Assembly: GCF_049537155.1 (NCBI RefSeq)
Contig: NZ_JBMVQZ010000002.1
Coordinates: 62,001 to 126,000, forward strand
Direction of reading: 5' to 3'
DNA from: Limisphaera sp049537155
GTDB taxonomy: Bacteria; Verrucomicrobiota; Verrucomicrobiia; Limisphaerales; Limisphaeraceae
DNA: 64,000 nt
Both the position numbers and the translations under genes were made by a program. Position 1 is the stretch's first letter; each line of letters opens with the position of its first letter. This document shows, one piece after another, positions 9,101 to 16,004 of the stretch. The notes beneath the pieces were generated by a model. That model worked only from the letters and a program-made list of their open reading frames with translations, was not told the origin of the DNA and searched no databases.

Positions 9101-10050
9101 CAGCCGCCGAGAAACTGACACGACCCACGCGTGTTCACCGTCCCGCTGATTCCCTCGGAATCCGCCACCGACCAGTAGCCGACGCGGCTCTGGCCGTCCG
9201 CGGCGCGGAAGACCGCCGAAGGCGCGGCAAACAGGTTGGTTTGGAAAAGGATGGAGCTGTCACCGCCCTGTTTGCCCCGGCCGACCATGATGCTGTCGGC
9301 AAAGATTTCATTGACGGCGCCCAGGTAAAGGTAGCTGGAGTTTCCCCCGTTGTTGTTTCCGCCGCGGCCGCCGATGGCCAGCGCCGGGGCGGCCCCGGAG
9401 AGATGGATCCGGTTGGTGGCGCCCAACCAGAGGATGCCCGACGGCCGCGGTGCGACGGGTGACTCCGATCCAACCAGCAACCGGCCCACGTCCAGGGTCA
9501 CCTCCTGCAGGCCGGACAGGTCGAGGGTGGCGCGCAGGGCGGAACCGGAGTTGGCGCTGGACTGCCGCACCGCCACCGTGCCGGAGGGATTCGTCACCAT
9601 CAGGCGTGCTCCGGTGCCTCCGACGGCAGCGGCGACCGTCTGCGCGTTGCCGTTGTCGGTTTCTGTTCCCACGACCAGCACGTTTTGCGCGGTTGTGCCC
9701 TCCAACGTGAGGGTGGCCCCGTTCTGCAGCTCGAGTCGGTGGTGGCCGTTGGTCTGGCCGATCCAGAGGGACTGCAGAACGGTGTCGGTGGAAATGCGAA
9801 CCGTCGGGGTCAGGTCGTCCGATGCGGCCCCCCGATCGAAGAGCCGGGCGTCGTCGCCGGGACCGGGCACGCCCTCGGGCACCCAGTTGGCGGGGTTGGA
9901 CCAGAACGAGTCGCCGGCCGTGCCGGTCCATTCGTAGACCGCGGCCTGCATCGGGCCGGAGTGGCTGCAGATGCCGAGCAGGAGTCCGGCGATCGCAAAC
10001 GGGGCGCACGAGCGGGTCCGAGGAGACGAGGCGAGGGATCGAGACAGCAT
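6115..10050 (-). CDS. Secreted autotransporter-associated beta-strand repeat protein
   Basis: 1311 residues. The ATG at 10050 has a good ribosome site (GGAGG about 8 bases upstream) and begins a signal peptide (SRSLASSPRTRSCAPFAIAG, cleavage near QAAVYEW). The mature protein starts with the common VYEWTGTAGDSFWSNPANW module and continues as long beta-helix-like glycine/threonine/asparagine repeats. Autotransporter-associated repeats such as KDGPGQLTLSGDNTG, KQGGSTLRLGG and VLPGGTVAPAGTDRGTLTV are clear. There is neither a C-terminal beta-barrel nor a PEP-CTERM tail; the protein ends with a ~73-residue module finishing LFYRLSIP. A role as a large surface or extracellular fibre protein is inferred. 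Upstream lies a LexA-like dyad (10236-10251). The longer frame to 10263 is rejected because it puts unstructured sequence before the signal peptide. Confidence 0.85.
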   Translation of the reverse strand: MLSRSLASSPRTRSCAPFAIAGLLLGICSHSGPMQAAVYEWTGTAGDSFWSNPANWVPEGVPGPGDDARLFDRGAASDDLTPTVRISTDTVLQSLWIGQTNGHHRLELQNGATLTLEGTTAQNVLVVGTETDNGNAQTVAAAVGGTGARLMVTNPSGTVAVRQSSANSGSALRATLDLSGLQEVTLDVGRLLVGSESPVAPRPSGILWLGATNRIHLSGAAPALAIGGRGGNNNGGNSSYLYLGAVNEIFADSIMVGRGKQGGDSSILFQTNLFAAPSAVFRAADGQSRVGYWSVADSEGISGTVNTRGSCQFLGGWVDALVDTLFIARSSTGSGSGTPAGYFVMDRGTLDVNRLYVGYQSQPGNNAARGTLHLVGPGLIRVNEWLELAHVSGGAGAAQVEGTLNITQGRVEVLGAFVSGGGRITVTVTNGSLTLPENAELHADTLILDGGRLTNLAVLAVSNQCLALNGSRLEGVQSCDLGNTGLAYWDLSGLENPLTLAGGLTGSGTLIGEVALQPGAVLDPAGTGQAGYLTLSHPLTLDRAVLAFDLAASAMGLNDLIQTFDQLRLRGKQLVRLNALEGTFDTTTAYTLFTATQVAQENASFEVVGPLARSRYTFHFDTSQPGAVRLIVSGDPPRSLTWVGDGIANRWNVQGDANWNNGLGADRFYNLDSVLFDDTGNAQAPIRLEGALVPGTFTLAAATRTYVFTGAGAWEGGQLIVNGPAVTRIENSGTNRFDSLTLNSGTLIFAGDNLNAIGGSMLAIAPGSTLVLSNTGPNELPAAVGLEGTLVWAPTGEATFNGTLTGMGKLVKDGPGQLTLSGDNTGLVGTEPVEIRNGILQVTSLDSLPVAGAVVHPGGTLDVNGVNLQDRPIVLAGWGANDQGALVNNNGNPNYVSPNVRDVTLTADTAVGGTGRLDIRSPGGSSGDPATARLSTGGQPFNLHKVGPNGVYIVSVTFDPALADIEIHQGLLAFEGTTTSMGDPNRTLRVHPGATLQFYRTTNAWNKQFVFHGSGTNITVNNASWTNRLVGPITLHGPCWFNAGGNLLIVDSPISGEGDLIKQGGSTLRLGGVSTHTGETVVSNGTFQLEGRLEQTRRMLVAGGTLSGRGTILAPLEVLPGGTVAPAGTDRGTLTVNGVVTLNGTAEFDVFRSDTGSIDSDRLQGATEIRFGGILRLNLSGQPLAEGDVLTLFDAATYTGRFDAIEPPVPGPDLAWDASRLAVDGTLRVGPPAPAQPTIEQVQLTGAELRLLGSGGVPGAAYTVRASTNLMLPAAQWWPVLTNNFDPSGRFELTLPVDPALSPLFYRLSIP

Positions 10051-10491
10051 GGGAACCTCCGTGGAATCGCGTTGCTGAGGACCCGACCCGGAGGAAGGCA
10101 GGCAGTCGGCTTCGATGGGCGCAGGGTCCCCCGCTCCCGCGGGTTCGGGCTCCAGGGCCGCGCCATTGCACGCTGCCGTGCCTGGTTCCGGGTCATGATC
10201 ACCGCCAGCATGCACCCGATGGCGGGCTCTCACTATCGAACATTTGTTCGACGAATCCGACAAGATGCCCGGTGGGAACGCCTCACAGGGGGGGAGTGGT
10301 GCGCGGGCGCCCCGGCCCGGCCGTCTTCGATTCAGACGGTTTTTCCGGGTATGGTGGAGGATCCCATCCGATGATGGTTCGGCCGGTTCAGACCTGCGGG
10401 TGCTCCGGACCGGGCGTGAGTCTGGGTTGCGGGATGGGCGGTGGAAAGACGGGTCCTGTGGCGGTGCCCGGAAATGCCTGGCCGACGCAGC
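10051..10491. other. 441-base gap upstream of the autotransporter-repeat gene
   Basis: No convincing gene on either strand. It holds the ribosome site of the minus-strand gene, the dyad at 10236-10251 and a poor promoter-like pair around it. A plus-strand open frame (10244-10705) overlaps the phosphodiesterase gene and shows no family features. Confidence 0.6.
10236..10251. promoter_or_regulatory. Perfect dyad TCGAACA-TT-TGTTCGA, LexA/SOS-box-like
   Basis: Seven-base perfect arms flank two bases. The core CGAACATTTGTTCG fits the Gram-positive (Cheo-type) LexA consensus GAAC-N4-GTTC. It lies 186 bases upstream of the autotransporter-repeat start. On the minus strand it falls where the spacer and -10 of a weak promoter would be (TTGTCG at 10263-10258). 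It is an operator candidate; LexA binding is only a guess from shape. Confidence 0.4.
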
Positions 10492-11445
10492 TCATGGGTG
10501 GCGGAACGCCACGCGGACAGGCCGGCCGTCCAACGGCCCCGGGGACGGCACGTCCAGCAGCCACAATGCGGTGGCCGCAGTGTCGCAGGTGCTGATGGGT
10601 TCGTTCAACTCCGTGCCGTTGCGGACGTCCGCGCCCCAGGCAATCCACGGGATGCGGACGTTTTCCGGGACATCGGAGCTGTGTCCCTTGCCGTGGCCGC
10701 CGTGATCGGCTGTGACGATGAGGACGGTGTTGCGGCGCAGGCCGGCCCGGCGGATGGCGCCCAGGATCTCGTTGAGTGCCGCGTCCACGTCCTGGAGGCA
10801 ACGCCGTTGTTCGGGAGAGCCCCAGCCGTGCTTGTGCCCCACGACGTCCGGATCCGCCAGATGAATGAAACAAAGGTTCGGCCGGTTCTGCCGGATGTAG
10901 GCGGCGGCGCGCCGGGCCACCGAGCGGGCCCGTCGGCTCTCGTCCGGCACGGTGGTGTAACAATCTTCACCCGCCGTGCCGTCGGGGCTGATCCGTGCAC
11001 CTGCTAGGACCTCCCCGCCGTAATCAAAGTGATCCACCGTGCCGGGCTGAAAGAGGTGTTGCAACTTTTCCTTGCCCACGAACATGGCGGTGGTGAGGCC
11101 TGCCCGTTTGGCGGCGGCGAATATGGTGGGCACGCGGACCACACCGTTGGTGGGGCGCCAGTCGTTCCAGGTGATGCGGTGTCGGGACGGGTGCACGCCC
11201 GTGAGCATCGAGGTGTGGGAGGGCAGCGTGACCGGTGGCCGGATGGTTTCGGCGTCCCAGGTGGCTGCGCCTTCCCGGTAGAGCTGATGGAGCACGGGCA
11301 TGGACGTGTGTCGCAACACCCAGGGCGCGGCGCCGTCCATGCTCACGATCACGACATGCGCCACCCGGGGATCCGCCCATGCGAGCGCCAGGGTTCCCCA
11401 CAACCAGAAGACCAGCGAGGACCAACTCCTTGTGAATCGTTCCAT
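10492..11445 (-). CDS. Secreted alkaline-phosphatase-superfamily phosphodiesterase (NPP-like)
   Basis: 317 residues with an N-terminal signal peptide (hydrophobic SSLVFWLWGTLALAWA, cleavage before DPRVAH). Metal and nucleophile motifs of type I phosphodiesterase/nucleotide pyrophosphatases are in order: VSMDGAAP (D37), PVTLPSHTSML (T73 as likely nucleophile), HLADPDVVGHKHGWG (Asp and His ligands) and VTADHGGHGKGH (Asp-His ligands plus a further His). It should hydrolyse phosphodiester or phosphomonoester bonds in the periplasm; the substrate is unknown. It is somewhat shorter than eukaryotic NPPs but normal for bacterial relatives. It is divergent from the RlmI-like gene and stands alone as a transcription unit. 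Confidence 0.88.
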   Translation of the reverse strand: MERFTRSWSSLVFWLWGTLALAWADPRVAHVVIVSMDGAAPWVLRHTSMPVLHQLYREGAATWDAETIRPPVTLPSHTSMLTGVHPSRHRITWNDWRPTNGVVRVPTIFAAAKRAGLTTAMFVGKEKLQHLFQPGTVDHFDYGGEVLAGARISPDGTAGEDCYTTVPDESRRARSVARRAAAYIRQNRPNLCFIHLADPDVVGHKHGWGSPEQRRCLQDVDAALNEILGAIRRAGLRRNTVLIVTADHGGHGKGHSSDVPENVRIPWIAWGADVRNGTELNEPISTCDTAATALWLLDVPSPGPLDGRPVRVAFRHP

Positions 11446-11564
11446 GATACGCGCATTGTGCTTACAACCGGACCGATCGCAAGCGAAGGTTGTGTGACGA
11501 ATGCGAAAAGGGTGGCGATGCGAGCCTGGGACGGTCCGGTGTGGTACCGCTTCGGTCCCGCGAG

Positions 11565-11593
11565 TTGAAGCGGGCGGTTGGGCCGTCTATGTT
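11565..11593 (+). promoter_or_regulatory. Candidate sigma-70 promoter for the RlmI-like gene
   Basis: TTGAAG (11565-11570), a 17-base spacer, then TATGTT (11588-11593). Each box matches consensus at four of six bases. It predicts a start near 11600 and an ~87-nt leader before the ATG at 11687. Confidence 0.4.
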
Positions 11594-11686
11594 GGCCACC
11601 TTGTCCTTTCGGCCGGGCGCGGGCTGGTGCCGCGGCGGCGGGCCGGAAGGCGGGGGACAAACCTGTTTACAAGCGGCGAAAGGCGA

Positions 11687-12988
11687 ATGGACGGAATGGA
11701 GACGGAACTGGCGACGGTGTATGTGAAACCGGGCGAGGCGGACCGGCTGGTGGCCGGTCATCCCTGGTTGTACGACAATTCGGTGTTGAAGGTGACGGCC
11801 GACGTGCCCGACGGCGCACTGGTGCAGGTCCGGGATCATCGGCGGCGCTTCCTGGGGGTGGGCTTCTATCATTCGGGCTCCAAAATCCGCGTGCGATTGA
11901 TCGCGCCCGAACGTGTCACGGTGGACTCCGCGTTTTTCGAGGAACGGATCCGGGCGGCGCTGGAAGTGCGGCGGCGGCATCTGCCGGAGGCCACGAGTTA
12001 TCGTGTGGTCCATGCCGAGGGGGATTTCCTCAGCGGACTGATCGTGGACAAATACGAGGACGTGCTGGTGTTGCAGATCACGGCGTTGGGGATGGAGCAG
12101 CGGAAGCCTCAGATCGTGGAGGCGTTGCAGCGGGTGTTCGCGCCACGGGCCATTTTGGAACGCAGCGACGGTGCGGCGCGGAAGTTCGAGGGACTTCCCC
12201 CTGCCGAAGGCGTGCTGGCGGGTGACTGGCCGCCGCCGCCGCCCCGGCCGGGACCGGCCGATTCCGGGGACGGCCAGAACGACGCCGTTGAAACGGGTGT
12301 CGTGTCGGATTCGCCCCGGGCGCTGCTGCCGGTGCGGATCAACGATTTGATCTTCGAGGTGGACCTCTGGGCCGGGCACAAGACCGGGCTGTATCTCGAT
12401 CAGCAGTTGAATTACCGGCAGGTGGCCGGCTGGGCCCGGGGCGCGCGCGTTTTGGACGCCTTCTGTTTCTGGGGCGGTTTCGGCCTGCACGCCGCTCGCG
12501 CCGGCGCGTCGCACGTGCACATGATTGATCAGAGCGCCGCAGCGGTGCAAACGGCGCTGCGCAACGCGGAGCGAAACGGTCTGGCCGATCGTTGCACCGG
12601 TGAAGCGGCCAACGTGTTCGACTGGCTGAAGGCTCGCACCCGGACGGGTCCGGGCGAAAGACTGGTCCCGCAGTTCGACCTGATCATTCTCGATCCGCCG
12701 TCGTTCACGCGCACGCGGGCGTCCGTTCCGGACGCCCTCCGCGGTTACAAGGAGATTCATGTGCGTGCGCTGAAACTGCTGCGTCCCGGCGGGGTGCTGG
12801 CCACGTTCTGTTGTTCGCATCATGTGGACGCGCGCACCTTCCTGGACGTGATCCTCTCGGCGGCGTTCGACACGCGGAGGATCCTGCGACGCATCGCCGT
12901 GTTCACCCAGGGACCGGATCATCCCGTCATTCCCATGATACCGGAATCCGAATATCTGAAGGGCTACGCCTTCGAACTGGTGCGTTGA
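11687..12988 (+). CDS. rlmI: Class I rRNA large-subunit methyltransferase, RlmI-like
   Basis: 433 residues. The N-terminal ~75 form a PUA domain (AGHPWLYDNSV, then GVGFYHSGSKIRVRL). A linker follows (EGDFLSGLIVDKY), then a C-terminal SAM-dependent methyltransferase with VLDAFCFWGGFGLHAARAG (SAM loop), IDQSAAAV and the catalytic-region motif LDPPSFTR, ending in CCSHHVD as in RlmI. The known role of RlmI is 5-methylcytosine formation at position 1962 of 23S rRNA. Odd point: a proline-rich insert (GDWPPPPPRPGPADSGDGQN and on, about residues 180-208) separates the two halves. The start ATG has AAAGG eight bases upstream; a second ATG at 11696 is possible. It is transcribed divergently from the phosphodiesterase gene. 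Confidence 0.85.
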   Translation: MDGMETELATVYVKPGEADRLVAGHPWLYDNSVLKVTADVPDGALVQVRDHRRRFLGVGFYHSGSKIRVRLIAPERVTVDSAFFEERIRAALEVRRRHLPEATSYRVVHAEGDFLSGLIVDKYEDVLVLQITALGMEQRKPQIVEALQRVFAPRAILERSDGAARKFEGLPPAEGVLAGDWPPPPPRPGPADSGDGQNDAVETGVVSDSPRALLPVRINDLIFEVDLWAGHKTGLYLDQQLNYRQVAGWARGARVLDAFCFWGGFGLHAARAGASHVHMIDQSAAAVQTALRNAERNGLADRCTGEAANVFDWLKARTRTGPGERLVPQFDLIILDPPSFTRTRASVPDALRGYKEIHVRALKLLRPGGVLATFCCSHHVDARTFLDVILSAAFDTRRILRRIAVFTQGPDHPVIPMIPESEYLKGYAFELVR

Positions 12989-13057
12989 GTCGGCGGGGCG
13001 GGTCGGGGCCGCCTGCCGCCGGCAATGGCGCCGGTCGTTGACCGGCACCGTTTGCGG

Positions 13058-13086
13058 TTGAGTCGGGCGGTGGCCGGCAGTAGAGT
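13058..13086 (+). promoter_or_regulatory. Candidate promoter for the small cytochrome c gene
   Basis: TTGAGT (13058-13063), 17-base spacer, TAGAGT (13081-13086); both boxes are four of six. It lies 122 bases upstream of the ATG at 13208. Confidence 0.35.
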
Positions 13087-13207
13087 TTCGGCACGTGGAC
13101 CGGCCCGGGGGAAGGACGGGTGGGCACGGGCGGTTCCACGCTGTACAAACGCGGCCGCTGGACCGGTCCGTGTGGCCGCGCATGATGAAAGTGACGGTGC
13201 TTTGACC

Positions 13208-13627
13208 ATGAACACCTCGCCACTTGTCCGCACGGGAGTTCGATTCGGCACGGCCCTGGCCGCCGCAGGTTGCATGCTTCATGCGGCGGAAAAAGTGGAT
13301 GTGAGCAAGCTGCCGCCCCCGGCCCAACAAACCGGCGTGACCTACGAGAAGGACATCCGCCCCATTTTTGAGAAGCACTGCTTCAAGTGTCACGGGGAGG
13401 AAAAACCCAAGGCGCGGCTTCGTCTGGACAGTCGGGAGGGGGTGTTGAAGGGCAGCCGCGAAGGCAAGGTGATCGAGGTGGGAGACAGTGCCCGGAGCCC
13501 CTTGGTCCACAGTGTGGCGCGGCTGGGGGATGAGGACCATTGGATGCCGCCGCCGGACAAGGGCGAGCCTTTGACACCGGAACAGATCGGGTTGATCCGG
13601 GCCTGGATTGATCAGGGTGCCCGGTAA
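13208..13627 (+). CDS. Exported planctomycete-type cytochrome c domain protein
   Basis: 139 residues. The signal sequence is either type I (cleavage after LHA) or a lipoprotein signal (AAAGC, Cys22). One CxxCH haem site is present, CFKCHG (C58, C61, H62), within EKDIRPIFEKHCFKCHGEEK, the signature of the PSCyt1/PF07635 family. The likely distal ligand is M113 in DHWMPPPDKGEPL. In Planctomycetes and Verrucomicrobia this domain is usually fused to DUF1549/DUF1553 or other enzymes; here it stands alone. A periplasmic electron-transfer role is inferred. The carbonic anhydrase gene follows after 104 bases on the same strand. Confidence 0.88.
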   Translation: MNTSPLVRTGVRFGTALAAAGCMLHAAEKVDVSKLPPPAQQTGVTYEKDIRPIFEKHCFKCHGEEKPKARLRLDSREGVLKGSREGKVIEVGDSARSPLVHSVARLGDEDHWMPPPDKGEPLTPEQIGLIRAWIDQGAR

Positions 13628-13731
13628 GACCGTGGGCAGGGAGCCGGCGACCCGCCGGCGTGCGGGTTGCGCTTCCGGGCACCACGGGCGTCCGAGCCGG
13701 CAGGCCCGGACCGTGCATGGAGGAACCAGCC

Positions 13732-14619
13732 ATGCGATTGGTCGAGGCGATCGTGGACGCCAATCACCGGGCGTTGTCGGGTGATGCGCAGGCGGGGCTC
13801 CGGCCCGCCGAACATGCGGATTCGCTGCCGGTGGTGGCGCTGAGCTGTTTGGACGCGCGGTTGAATCCCGTCCTGCCGGAGGTGTTGGGCATTCCCGAGG
13901 AGCAGTTTTTGTGGGTCCGCAACGCGGGCAACGTGGTGGGTGGACCGTTGAGCAGCGCGGCGCGGTCGTTGGCGATGGCCTGTTTGTTGGAGGGGGCGCG
14001 CGAGATTCTTGTCATCGGCCACACGGACTGTCGCGTGGCGCGTCAGTCGGTCCTGGGTCTGTTGGAACGGTTCCGCTCCCTGGGCGTTTCCCGGGATCTT
14101 CTGCCGGACAATCTGCTGGAGTCTTTCGGCCTGTTTGCCAGCGAGCCCCAGAACGTGCACACCGCGTGCGAGATCCTGCGAAAGAGTCCGCTCATTCCGC
14201 CCCGGATTCCCGTGCACGGGTTGATGGTGGATCTGGAGACGGGCCGGTTGGACTGGCTCGTCAACGGCTATGCCAACCTGCCCGCGGTGCCGGAAACCAT
14301 TCAAGCCACCGTGGCTTCGGTGCGGGAGACGCTGGGACGGGTGGGTGAGTGGATGGATTTCCGTGTGGGATCGGCGGCGTTGTCCGATCTGCCCATCGGC
14401 CGAACCGTTGCGGATGCGGTGGACCTGTTGGAGCAAAAGCTGGGGAAACTGGAACAGGCTTTCCACACGGTGCCGGATTCCCGGGGCTCCGGCACCGGTG
14501 CTCCTCCCGCGGCCGAATCTTCGACGCGGCCGGATGCGCCGTCGCCGGACCCATCCGGAGCGGACCGGACCATTCCCGTGCCGCCGCCGGTTTCGCAGTG
14601 GCGCGGCAAGGGCAGATAG
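13732..14619 (+). CDS. Beta-class carbonic anhydrase
   Basis: 295 residues, cytoplasmic. The zinc-site residues of beta carbonic anhydrases are all present: CLDAR (C39, D41, R43) and GHTDC (H97, C100). It interconverts CO2 and bicarbonate. The ATG at 13732 was chosen because GGAGG lies 8-9 bases upstream; an upstream in-frame ATG at 13717 overlaps that ribosome site. The core ends near residue 190 and is followed by an acidic, proline-rich, low-complexity tail (residues ~245-295) without known function. A clean hairpin terminator lies just downstream, serving the convergent ispH gene. Confidence 0.9.
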   Translation: MRLVEAIVDANHRALSGDAQAGLRPAEHADSLPVVALSCLDARLNPVLPEVLGIPEEQFLWVRNAGNVVGGPLSSAARSLAMACLLEGAREILVIGHTDCRVARQSVLGLLERFRSLGVSRDLLPDNLLESFGLFASEPQNVHTACEILRKSPLIPPRIPVHGLMVDLETGRLDWLVNGYANLPAVPETIQATVASVRETLGRVGEWMDFRVGSAALSDLPIGRTVADAVDLLEQKLGKLEQAFHTVPDSRGSGTGAPPAAESSTRPDAPSPDPSGADRTIPVPPPVSQWRGKGR

Positions 14620-14626
14620 ACGAAAA

Positions 14627-14648
14627 GGCCGCCCGCGACAGGGCGGCC
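14627..14648 (-). terminator. Intrinsic terminator of ispH (minus strand)
   Basis: Read on the minus strand, GGCCGCCC, a six-base loop and GGGCGGCC form an 8-bp GC stem followed directly by TTTT. It lies just past the ispH stop and also just past the convergent carbonic anhydrase gene. Confidence 0.8.
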
Positions 14649-14655
14649 CGGGGGC

Positions 14656-15879
14656 TCATGCGGCCAGGAGTTCCTGAACGGAGATGCCGCGCAGCTCGAA
14701 GAGCCGGCGGATGACGTCCTCGATGAGGTTGTTCGGACAGGAAGCACCCGCCGTGACGCCCACGGTCACCGGGCCGTCGGGGAACCAGTTGCGCGTTTCG
14801 ATCTCTTCCTGCCGCTGCAGGCTGTAGTGCCGGATCAGATTGCTGGAGACCAGTTTGCTGGCGTTTTTGATGAAGTAGGTGGGCAGTTTGGCCTCGCCCA
14901 TCTCCGCCAGGTGTGAGGTGTTGGAGGAGTTGTAACCGCCGATGACCAGCAGCAGGTCGAGCGGTTCCTGCAGGAGCTTTTGGAGGGCGTCCTGTCGGTC
15001 CTGTGTGGCCCCGCAGATGGTGTCGAAGTATCGGAAGTGCCGGTGGAGGTTGGCCTCGCCGTACTTTTGGATCATGGCGTTGCGGAGGCGGCGCTGGACC
15101 TCTTCGGTCTCGCCCCGCAACATGGTGGTCTGGTTGGCCACTCCGATGGCCTGCAGATGCACGTCGGGATCGAATCCCTCGGAGTAGGCGCCGGCGAATT
15201 TCTTGAGGAACTCCTCCTTGTTCCCGCCGTGGACAATGTAGCGGCAGACGTAATCGGTCTCTTCGAGGTTGTAGACGACGAGGTAATGCCCCTGGCCGTA
15301 GGCGCGGGCCTGGGAACTGGTGGCCTTGGTCTCCTCGTGCCAGGCCTTGCCGTGGATGATGCTGGTGACGCCCTCGCGCGAGTACTGGCGCACGCGTTTC
15401 CAGACGCTCATCACGTCGCCACAGGTGGTGTCCACGAACTGGCACCCGATTTCTTCCAGGCGCCGGCGTGTGGCCACGTCGGTACCGAATGCCGGGATGA
15501 TGACGATGTCACCGGGTTGGAGGTCCTCGATGTCCGCGTCTTTCTGCAAGCCGGTGAGGAACTTGATGCCCATGGCGCGGATCTGGTCGTTGACCTCGGG
15601 GTTGTGAATGATTTCCCCGAGGATGTAGAGGGGCCGATCCGGGAAGACCTTGCGTGCGGCGTAGGCCAGGTCGATGGCGCGCTCGACGCCGTAACAGAAG
15701 CCGAATTCCTTGGCCAGTTTGACCGTCAGACCGCCGGCGGAGATTTCATGGCCGCGTGCGCGGATTCGTTCCACCAGCTCGCTGCGGTAGTGGGACATCA
15801 CCTGCGCCTGGACGGCTTCCATGATGTCCGGCCGGCGCAAATTGATCTTGCCCTTGTTCGATGTTGCGGGACTCGTCAT
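14656..15879 (-). CDS. ispH: 4-hydroxy-3-methylbut-2-enyl diphosphate reductase (IspH/LytB)
   Basis: 407 residues. This is the last enzyme of the MEP isoprenoid pathway, an iron-sulfur protein that makes IPP and DMAPP. The three cluster cysteines are in GFCYGVERA, DTTCGDV and ASCPNN. Histidines in GEIIHNPEV and IIHGKAWHEE fit the substrate pocket. It is longer than the E. coli enzyme (316) and matches the long form of plants, cyanobacteria and related bacteria, with an N-terminal extension of about 50 residues and an insert around KKFAGAYSEGFDP. ATG at 15879 preferred; a GTG six codons upstream is possible. A strong terminator follows. It diverges from the DUF4962 gene. Confidence 0.95.
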   Translation of the reverse strand: MTSPATSNKGKINLRRPDIMEAVQAQVMSHYRSELVERIRARGHEISAGGLTVKLAKEFGFCYGVERAIDLAYAARKVFPDRPLYILGEIIHNPEVNDQIRAMGIKFLTGLQKDADIEDLQPGDIVIIPAFGTDVATRRRLEEIGCQFVDTTCGDVMSVWKRVRQYSREGVTSIIHGKAWHEETKATSSQARAYGQGHYLVVYNLEETDYVCRYIVHGGNKEEFLKKFAGAYSEGFDPDVHLQAIGVANQTTMLRGETEEVQRRLRNAMIQKYGEANLHRHFRYFDTICGATQDRQDALQKLLQEPLDLLLVIGGYNSSNTSHLAEMGEAKLPTYFIKNASKLVSSNLIRHYSLQRQEEIETRNWFPDGPVTVGVTAGASCPNNLIEDVIRRLFELRGISVQELLAA

Positions 15880-16004
15880 CAGCGGCAAGGATAGCACAGG
15901 TTCAGTCGGGGTCGAGCGCCGCGGTGACGCCGCCCTGATGGATCGGCCGTTCGTTCGATGTTGTGGAAACGCGGGGCTTGCCAGGATGGGCGGTGGCAGG
16001 GCGC

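Noticed and set aside
7483..9462. 659-codon plus-strand open frame antisense to the autotransporter-repeat gene
   Set aside because: Its Gly/Val/Gln-rich composition mirrors the repeat gene's codons, and it has no start signal or domain.
10244..10705. 153-codon plus-strand frame beside the LexA-like dyad
   Set aside because: It starts inside the dyad, overlaps the 3' end of the phosphodiesterase gene and has no ribosome site or similarity.
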